NCBI RefSeq assembly: GCF_023159225.1
Contig: NC_063184.1
Coordinates: 15,241,528-15,305,527 of the forward strand
DNA from: Perognathus longimembris pacificus
Taxonomy: Eukaryota > Chordata > Mammalia > Rodentia > Heteromyidae
Direction of reading: 5' to 3'
DNA: 64,000 bases
Shown: positions 33,234 to 44,200 of the stretch, in pieces
Layout: each line of letters starts with the position of its first letter
How positions within the stretch are numbered: the stretch's first letter is position 1
The notes under the pieces: model-generated
Database searches by the model: none
What the model was told of the DNA's origin: nothing
Seen by the model: the letters and a program-made list of their open reading frames with translations, nothing else
Translations under genes and position numbers: made by a program

Positions 33234-36200
33234 CTGTTGGGGACACGCAGATAGAAAGGAGGAAAAACATCAACAAAAAAGGTTACATAACAAGCATGAT
33301 CCTTAATCAAAAATTTAGCATTTAATTTATTTTTATAGTGTTAATAGTTTATATTTTTTCAGTCATGGGGTTTGAATTCAGAGCCAGAGCACTGTCCCTG
33401 AGCTTTTGTGCTCAAGACTAGCATGCTACCACTTTAGAGCCACAGTTTCACGTCCGGTTTTCTAGTGGTAAATTGGAGATCATGAATTTCACAGCCTTTC
33501 CTGCCCAGGCTGGCTTCAAATCGTGATCCTCAGATCTCAGCCTACTGAGTACCTAGGATTACAGGCATGAGCCACTGGCTCCTGGCTTTTTTTCTAATAA
33601 GCATTTTTTTTTCGGGTAATAGAGCTTAAGACTTTGTTCTCCAAATTATTAAAGAAAAATGTAAGATATTAATTTTATTATTCCTTATAAAGAAAGTTTT
33701 GAAGATGAGAGATTTTGATGTGTTATTTTATACCTGGAAGGTACCTAAGCTTTACTATATACTTCAACATTCAACATGAATGACCAAATTGCTTCCTTAG
33801 TGAGCCAAGATTTATTGATACATAATAATCAAGTAAAGTCATACAGAAAATGGCTTATATTACTGATTAAGCTATATACAGCAACTTTTTTGGGTTTCTT
33901 TGCTCCCTTTGTTAAGATAAAATGGGACAGAGGTGGAAATGTGGCTTAGTGGTAGTATACTTGCCTAGCATGCATGAAGCCCTGAGCTTGATTCCTCAGT
34001 ACCACATACACAGGAAAAGCCAGAAGTGGTGCTGTGGCTCAAGTGATAAAGTGCTAGCTTTGAGCACACAGAGGCTCAGGGACAGCACCCAGGCCCTGAG
34101 TTCAAGGCCTAGGACTAGCAAAAAAACAAAAAAAAATTTTTTTAAAGATAAAATGGGACAGAAAGATTAATGGTGAGCAAAATATAATAATAATTCTAAC
34201 TCATTTCATCATTAAAGAAAAATCATAGGTTTGTTAACGTTCTTGTTTGCTTAAAATATTTCTTAAAAAATATATTATCTGATATGGGTACAAAGCTAGT
34301 TTGAAAGGAGAGGCTGAATCATCTCTCATAAAACAATACACCTGTTTTAAGAATTTTCTTTTATTTTTTTAAACGATCCATATCTTCCCAAGAGGTCTGC
34401 TCTTAATCCCGTGTTATAATCTTCTTCCTCCTAGATCTTATTTCCATAACCTTTTATTCTAACATGCCATCAAAAGCAGAAGTTAAAGCCAAAACTGTAG
34501 AGCCTCTGATGTTATTAAACACATGCCAATAATCACCATTTAGAAATGGTTATACATACTGCAAGACAACTAATTCGGAAATTACTGTAGGCCAATCTAT
34601 TCTTAAAAAAAGAAAACACATACAGAAGATTATAGAGGGAAAAAAAATCTACAAGAGTCCGTACAGATACAAAGAATAAAGAACATCTGCTTAATATTTA
34701 AAACCACTAAAAGGAAAAATTCTAGCATTCAATGTCTGGAATCAGAAATTTCATTTTAGTTAGGTAATTCTCAAACACTGCATGTTCACTCAACTCCCCT
34801 TATTATATGGTATGGCCAAGATAAGCTTGGTACTAACTTATTTTATGTTTGAATACTTGAGTATTTGAATTATAATCATTGTAACTACTGTAACTAATAT
34901 ATGTGTGTTCGTGTACACACACATACACACATAACTGAAAATAAGGAGCCAATTAATTCACAAAACTAATATAGAAAAATTGATCTGTCAGTTTGATAGA
35001 ACTGATTTGGTTTGGTACTGAAGTTTTTTTGTTTTTGTTTTTTTGTTTTGTTTTTGTCAGTCCTGGGGCTTGAACTCAGGGCCTGAGCACTATTCCTGGC
35101 TTCTTTTTGCTCAAGGCTAGCACTCTGCCAACTTTAACCACAGTGCCACTTCTGGGCTTTTCTATATATGAGGTGCTGAGGAATCGAACCTAGGGCTTCA
35201 TGTATATGAGGCAAGAACTCTTGCCACTAGGCCATATTCCCAGCCCCTTCATACAACTGATTTGGGCAGTAATAAATGTAGATAACTTTGTTCTCAAGAG
35301 TGTAAGTTTTTATTTATTTACTTTTCTTGTGCCTATCCTGGTGTTTGAACATGGGGCCTAGATACTGTCCTTAAGCTTTTGAGATCAAGGGTAGCACTCT
35401 ACAATTTGAGGCACAGCTCCACTTCTGGCTTTTTGGTGCTTAATTAGAGATAAGTCTCAAGGACTTTCTTATCTGGGCTGGCCTTGAACAACAATCTTCA
35501 TTTCTCAGCCTCCCAACTAGCTAAGATTACAGGAGTGAGTCCAGCTCTCTAGAGTGTATTTCAAAAAACTGTTTTACTACTTTCTTTTAATTAATTGACC
35601 AGTTTAATAAACTTTTATGCCAAATATTCTTCAATATGCTAAAAATACAGTAGTGAATAAAAAAAGAAAGATATTGACTTCATGATGTTCAGTTTTCACA
35701 TGGGGAGACAATAAATAATATATAGTATTCTGAGCTGTGAACACATATTTGGAGAAAAATAAAGCAAAACGGGTGATGGCTTAAAGACCTGATTAGGATG
35801 AAGGAGCAAGTGATGTAGCTACCAGGGGAAAGAGCCAGTGGCTCAAGTGGAATAAGCAAGGTAAAGTTGGAACACATGAGATTAATGAGGTAATAGGAGA
35901 CCAGGCTAAGAATCTGGGCTTGTAGTATGGCCAAGAAGGAAAGTTTGTGACTAGTTTTAAGCAGAGTAATAATTAATGACCTACATCATTTTAGATGGGA
36001 GAAAGGTTAATGGAAAAAGTAGAGATGGGTTAGAAGAGATCTCCAGTCACCCAGATAAGAAGTGTTCACATTGGGAACAGGGTGGGAATGTTGGAGACAA
36101 TGACAATTATTCTACTTATGCTCAGAAGACAAAGCCACTAGCATTTTCTGAAAAAGGTGTAGTCTAGACGAAAACCAGGTAAGAAACTGGGAAAATAGAA

Positions 36201-38195
36201 TTTCTACCCAATCAGCTAGAAAATACTGACTCCTGGGCGGGGGAGGGGGGGAGACAAAGACACAACACGTAATCTCCCTCCTATGTCAAGCTGGATAGAG
36301 TTGGGGGGAAAAACAGATAGCATGAAGAGAAAAAGAGGCCAAGGACCAAGTTCTAAAGTGCACCAATAAGAGGTCAGAGATGTAAGGGGGGGGGGGGGGA
36401 ATCAGCCAAAAAGATAGGATATGTACAGCCTGAAGCAAAAGGACCACCAAGAGTGCTGCCAGAAGTTCTGCCAAGTGGGTTACGGACCAAGAGCTAGACA
36501 TTAGGAGTACTTGGTGATCTTAACCTAGGCAGTTCTGAAAGAATTAGTGGGAAAAGAAACATAGCCAAGATGGGTTCTAGGGACAAGAAATCAAGTACAT
36601 ACAATAATAAAAAAAAAAAGTTTTTAAAAAAGAATTCAAAGCTAAATTCATGCTTTATGATTAACTACTAGTTTATGTTATTAGTAAGATTCAATATCAA
36701 TGGAAATAAGCACAACCATGGAAGTCCGAATGTTAATTTTCATTTATTATTAGACCATGAAGAATGCATTCTCAAAAAAAAGCTGTGCTTTTGCCTCTTA
36801 GCTGCAACACTGATTTCAGGTTATTTGCTTGGGGACTGAGGGGCCAATTACCACATTTAAATACTAAAATTTATAGTTTTCACATTTAAGATTCTCAAAG
36901 GTGTTTCAAGGGTGAGAAAAACTGAAGCTTTTGTTACAAGCATATTACTTGGCATCATCTAACTTCTAGGGAATTTCTGGCTTTGTAATTGGAAAAAATC
37001 AGTAAGTATGTTTAAGTCCAAACTGCAATTCAAAGACGATATGTAATTTCTATACTACTTTTAGTAAATGTAAGATCTCACTCCCTAAACACTAAGCACA
37101 TCAAGTATAAATCGAAACTTATCAGCAGATACTTTGTCTTACAATGCAAAACAATATCGCTGATACATCATAAGTAATAGTTTGTTGCATGGTAATAAAC
37201 TGCTACTTCTGTTCTGATACTGCTATAGCAATAGTAGCTGTTAAGGGAGCATATGAAAGATAACTACTAACATATCAAATTTTATTAACTAGTTGATACT
37301 ATTCTGCTTTGACAAATATTTAAGTGTTTGAAAATAATTTAAACAATCATGCTTGTTTCCAAGTTGGATTTTGTCTTCTTTCACTTTACAGATATTACCT
37401 CCTGTTCACAAAGTATTTGAGAACAAAGGGAGAATTTGAAACAAAACAAAACAAAGCACTGTAGAACTTAAAAGCAAGTATATATAGGCAAACAACCAAA
37501 CTGAATGAAAGATGCCATAATATAACAAAGGCGAGTAATCAATGCTGGGTCATTAGCATTTTAAATAGTAGGTGAGTAGGTAACCAAAAACAAATATAAT
37601 TTATTATTTCACAGTGAGATCCAGATGATAGAACTTGATGCAAATGGTGAAATTACATGTTAATTCTGATAAATAAATAAGGAAGAACTATAGCCTTCAT
37701 TAATGAAATAGTTCATATGATCACAAGCAACAGTCAATGAACAAATGCTATAGTACTAGTGATTAGGTGCTATCTATGGTTTAATCCTTCTACCAACTAA
37801 GCTAGAACTAGGCCTCACTGGGCCACAGGTCCCACATTTTTAAGAGAAAAAAAATGGTAGGGGTATTATAGAAGGTTTTAGTTTTAGATAACTGACTTTA
37901 CAATATATATCACAGAGTGAAGCTTTAAAAAGTAATTCTTAAGAATTTAAATAAAAAGCAAATTGTTAACCTGGAAAGGCATATTTAGATCATTTATTTT
38001 TGCTGCTTTACTCAGTGCACTTAAAGAAAAATAACTTGTCATTAATTCAAATTTAGTGAATGAAGCTTCTCAACAATTGTAGAGTAAATACAGTTCCAAG
38101 CACGGGAAGTCTGGAAGTGTTCGCATATACTGTGAGAGAAAAGTGCTCAGAATGGAAAGTTATACAATTTCTTTGAGAAAACACCCAGACTGGAA

Positions 38196-38226
<31 letters not shown>

Positions 38227-41200
38227 TCTAAACAATAAGATTTATAGAGCACAGACTATAATAGTTGGGGTGGGGTTCAGTTCATAGATATGTTCTTTCT
38301 TTTCTCTCTCTCCCTCCCTCCCTCCCTCCCTCTCTCCCTCCTTCCCTCCCTCCGGGACTTGAACTCAGAGCCTGAGCACTATGCCTGGCTTCTTTTTGCT
38401 CAAGGCTAGCACTCTGGCACTTGAGCCACAGTGCCACTTCTGGCCTTTTCTATATATGTGGTGCTGAGGAATTGAACCCAGGGCTTCATGTATCCAGGGC
38501 AAGCACTCTACCACTAGGCCATATTCCCAGCCCCCATATGTACTCAAAGACACAGAACTTATATATAAAATACTGTGCTTTACAAGTTTACTTTTGTTTT
38601 TGAAGTTATTTATCCATATTTTCACCCCTATTTTATTATCCCAACATTAACAACTCTTCATATTTTAATATTTTACCAGTTACCACATGATTTTAAAAAA
38701 TGCCTAAATAATATCAGCCTTGCTAGTACATTAAAACATTTTTACAAATTGCTCCAAATTATTTTTGATTATTCAACCTTGTTCTATATTCACTTTATCT
38801 TTGCCTTTTAATTTTAACTTTTTAAATCTCATGATTTTTTTTACTCTTTTTTTTTGCTGGTCCTAGGGCTTGAGCTCTGGGCCTGGATGCTCTCCCTAAT
38901 CTTTTATACTCAAGGCTAGTGCTCTCTACCACTTGAGCCTTGGCTCCACTTCCACATTTTTTTTAGTTTTCTGGACTTTCCTGCCCAGGCTGGCTTCAAA
39001 CCACAATCCTCAGATCTCAGCCTTCTAAGTAGCCAGGATTCAGGCATGCACCACCCGTGCCTGGTAGTTTGTACTCTTTTATGAAACAAATACTTACTCT
39101 GTGTCTACAGAATACCCTTTCTCTTTTGCTTCCAAAGCCTCTTTGAGCTCAGTGCTGGTAGTTCCTGCCTATAATCCTAACTACTTGGGAGGTAGAGAAT
39201 AGAAGGATCATCACTTGAGGCCGGCTTATGCAAAAAATTAGCAAGACACATTCTCAATCATTAACTGGGTGTAGTGGAGAGAACCTATCATATACCTGCG
39301 AAGAATAAATAGGAGGATCAAGAAGCAGGCTGATCAGGCCAGAAACATGAGACCCTACCCGCAAAGGTAAGTAAAACAACAACAAAAAAGACTGAGATGT
39401 GGCTGAAGTGGAAGATTATATGCCTAGCAAGTGAGAGGACTCAAGTTAAATGCCAACACCATTACTGAAAAATATAAACAAATAGTTTAAGAAACTTTCT
39501 CGAATGTTATAAAGTTTCATCTGTCTCAGGATTTTTACTAGAAAAATCAAATAACATAAAATAGAATTTTCTTTCACATTATCAAATAAGTGAATCTGGA
39601 GGGGAAGAAGGCTTGAACTCAGGGCCTCCAGCTCTTGCTCATGGCTAATCCCTTTGAGCTACACCTCAAATCCGATATTTTGCTGACTAATTGGAGATGG
39701 GAGTTTCACCGATTCTTCTGCTCAGGCTAGCTTCAAACTAAAGTCCTTCACCTTTCAGCCTCCTATGTAGCTAGTATTGTAAGTGTGAGCAACTGGTGCT
39801 CAACTGAAATAAGTTAAGTTAGACCTTTTATCTATACTCTGTAACAAAGTAAAAACATATGCAAGTATATTGTTAGATAAGTTGGAAGAATTATGTATAT
39901 TTCACTCATATCAGAACTTTATTTCTTTGTCATTTTGATTTGCAATCTGAGGTAGTCTACATCTCAAATGCTTTTGCAACACAATAATTTGTTCTATATT
40001 GAAGTCACATTTTTCTTTTTCTTTTTTTTAAAATTTATTTTTGCCAGTCCTGGGTCTTGGACTCAGGGCCTGAGCACTGTCCCTGGCTTCTTTTTGCTCA
40101 AGGCTAGCACTCTGCCACTTGAGCCACAGCGCCACTTCTGGCCACTTTCTATATATTTGGTGCTGGGGAACTGAACCCAGGGCTTCATGTACAGGAGGCA
40201 AGCACTCTTGCCACTAGGCCATATTCCCAGCCCTGAAGTCACATTTTTTTTTACAATGTGGTAGACAAAAACTCTCTGTAGTCTGATTTATTGTACACAT
40301 TCATGGACAGAAAGCTGGTCACATGGTTATGCTCAATGTGTCATCCTGAGCCAATCTTCAAACACCCAATATCATTTAATAATGGTCATTTCATGAAAAT
40401 ACTTGAAATCACAAGTCATCGCCAAAAATCACTATACAACTTACCAGGGAAAGCATCAAAAGTAATCCTATCTCCAGGAACAGATCCATTTGGAGGAGTC
40501 AAAATTTCAACTTTATCTGGTGAACTGGCACACATCACCATTGCTTGAGATAATACTCCCCGCATCTTTGCAGGTTTCAGATTACAAAGTAAAATCACCA
40601 TCCGATTTTGCATCTGTATAGAAAATAAACCGGTGACTAGAGATGTACAATAGTCATAGCTAAACGGGTAAAGTATACCTACTATGTCAAATAAGAAATA
40701 TGAAAATTATGGATGTATTCTTCTCTCTGCATGTATAATGTATAACATCACTCTGATGAATCACTGCATAAACATGAAAAGAAAACTAAGAGAGCATTAT
40801 GGTTGAAAAGCACAGACCTTTCAGTTAAATAGCTGTCAGATGAATAAACAAACAGCTGACTGAGTTGGCTGCCATTTACTAGCAATGGGAACACACAAAG
40901 TAGTATTTCCTGTTTCCTTGAATTATAAGGGAAGTAACATTGAACTTTACTGAAAGTTATCATAGGATTGAATCACTACATGCTTGAAGATCATTTAGCC
41001 TAGCACTAGCAATAAAATAAATGCACTTATTTATTCATGTCACTTTATTCTGTACATGTCATCATTTCTAATATTTCCTACAAAACTTTTTTCTCTCTTT
41101 CTCCTTTTCCTCCATCTCCTGCTCTCTCATCCCCTCCTTTCCTTCTTTCATTCTTTTTCTGTGATACTGGGGATAGATTCAAGAATGCTTGATAAAAAAA

Positions 41201-44200
41201 CAAAACAAAACAAATAACCCAAAACCCAGTCCTTTCTTTCTTAAGGAATAGCTAATAATTTAATTATCCAAGCATTATGCATATCACAATTAATATTTAG
41301 GGTTACTCCTATACTTTGTTATAGAAGAGAAATTTTTGTAGTTTGCTAAAGTTGAAATGCTTAATTTCCCAAACTACCAAAAACAAGTTACATAGTTCTT
41401 TAAATGCTTTAAATAGGTTTAAAATAAAAAACACAGTAGAACTGCTTCAGGGAAGAAAAAAATCCAAAATATTCTATGTAAAATGTAGTTTCATAAACAA
41501 ATATACTTCAAAATTCTAGTTTAAAATTCTAGTTTAAAAAAAAAGGGAGGTTGGCTGGAGTGGTACAGTTTCTGCCTAGCAAGCATGGGACCCTGTGTTG
41601 AAATGCTGATACCACCTCCTCCTGTGCCTCAAAAGCCAGACACAGTGGCTAATTCTAGTAGCTACAGGAGGGGGAGGTCTTGACAAAAGTGTGAAGCCAA
41701 TGCAGGAAAAAAAAAAACTCGAGACTACATCTCCAAAATAACCAACAAGAAAAGCAGACCGAGGTACAACTAAAATGGTAAAGCATGCTGGAGCAAGTAT
41801 AATGCCCCAAGTTCAAATCCCAATACTGGCAGTAACAGGAAAACAGTTATGAAGGAGATCTAAATGTTAAAAAGAAAAAAAAAGCATCAAGGTGTGGTGG
41901 CTCACACTCATAATCCTCACTACTGGAAAGGTCGAAACAAGCAGAATAGCAATCTGAAGCTAGCCTGAGCAAAACATTTGGAAAATCACCATCTTAACCA
42001 ATAAAAAACTGGACATGGTAGTACATATCTGTCATTTTAGCTACACATAAAGCATAAATAGGAAGACTGAAGTCTAGGGAAAAAGGGAGACCCTACTCCC
42101 TCCAATAATATCAAAAGCAAAAGGGCTGGAGGAATGACTCAAGTAGCAGAACACCTGCCTAGCAAGCACAAGGCACTGTGCTCAAATCCCAATACTAGAA
42201 AAGAACAACAACAAAAAAAACCCACACATATGCCAAATCTATTAAACTCTATACATTTCTTTACTAATTTTAATTCTATCACCTTTGTACCAAAAAAACA
42301 GTAAAAATAACATGAAGTAAACCTTGTTATTTCTTTGCTTTTGTCTTCTTCAGAACACAAGTTAAAGTCATTACAATGAGCTCTCCAGTAGTCATTTGGC
42401 ACCCATATATCTGATTCATCTTCCATGACTTTCCACCTTATTAACTCTGCTCTAGTGACAGGCCTACTGATATTCCTTAGACATCACAGGCACATGCTGT
42501 CCCAGGACTGCCTGAAAGACACTTGACTTGCCTTCTTCATTTTCTTATGCTTTTACTCAAATGTCATTTTCTTTACAGAACCTTCTCTGGCTACTTTACA
42601 AATGGTAACACCATCCTGGGTTCAGTACATCCTAGATTCTTTCCCAAATTTATTCTTTTGGCACTTGTTACTATTTACCAAATGATGCAGTCAGATATGT
42701 ACTGATAAGTTTCTGACTCCCTCAGAAAGATCTGAATTTCATAAAGGCAGAACAATTTTGCTTTACATCTATTCAGATGTCTACCTACCTAGCAGTTAGA
42801 AGAAAGCAATTGCCCAATAAATACTTATATCTAGAATATGAATAATGTATGGATTTGTACAAATTCAAAAAGCCACAAACAGCATAGTGAATATGAACAG
42901 ATCTTTTTCAAGTTTTTGTTGACCACTGACACCTTTTTTAAATAAAATTTGCACATTCAAATTGATCATATAAACTAATCACACAGACATCGGATAGGAG
43001 GAAGACAATCAAGCAGGTAGACTCTGTAGACTTTGTTGTAAAAAATATTAGCTGTTCAGATTACCTGTTCGAGAGGAACATGATTCACTAGCCCACTGAC
43101 AACTGTTCTTGGGGCTGCTTCTCCAACATCTACTTCTTCTACATATAAAGAATCAGCATCAGGGTGTTTTTTGGCAGTAAGAATGCAACCAATTCGAAGG
43201 TCCAGACGGGATACATCTATTGGTTTAGAGTCAGCACTTCCTGCTAGTGCTTGCTGTTTTTTCTCCTTCTTCTCTCCTAAAAAGCATTTAAGAATAGGTA
43301 GCACCAGGAAAAAAAAAAAAATGAAAAACCCGAGTATCAAGACTGACAAGCATAAAAGGCAAAATGTAAAGAACATTTATCTCATATTTTCACTTCATAA
43401 TAAGAGAAAAATTATTCAAGTCAAAATCTTGAACACTTGAACACTATTTAAGCTTATTTCTCTAATCTAGCCTGATGCTGAGCTTTGAAGTATTTGTGGA
43501 ACACCGTTCATATTTACTTTGTCCGGGAATAATTCACACTATAGCAATGTCAAATGGCTGGGACAGAGATCTTCAGATGCAAAAAGAGTAATAGGCCTTT
43601 CATAGACAAGTTGACCTTTCTCTGAAGCAATGCCAGAGAAAAATCTTTAAAAATTTTGTGAATGGACTCTGAAAAGCAAAAAGCCTATAGTTAAGACAAA
43701 AAAAGCCTCACAATCAGTTGCCAAATACAGAAAAAAACCTACAATGAAATATTTGCAGAAAAATGTTTCTGTTGTAAGAATACAGCAAATTTTTCCATCT
43801 GTTAAATTTCCCCTTAGACTAGATACTTGACTTTATCCACAGCAAGTATTTGAGCAGAAAATAGTATTTTATTTTAATGTTTTAATAAGATTGCTTTTAT
43901 TTATATTATCATCTATTAACACATGATCACTTTACGGAGAATAAAAATGCAACCTTACACTCCATAAGTCTATAAATAGCTTTTCTGTCAAAAAGAATAT
44001 AAAATCAAAATAAAAAGTTATTTTACTTACAGAGGTTCTGCTCTGACCAACTTCAACCAGTGATTTCTTTGAAACTATATTGTCCCTAAATTTTGTCAGA
44101 CATAATCCCACATGGATTCCTACATTTAATTCTAACTTCCTTTTCACTGATGACAATCCCTCTAACATGCCATGCTTCTACTGTCAATCTAGTTAGCATT

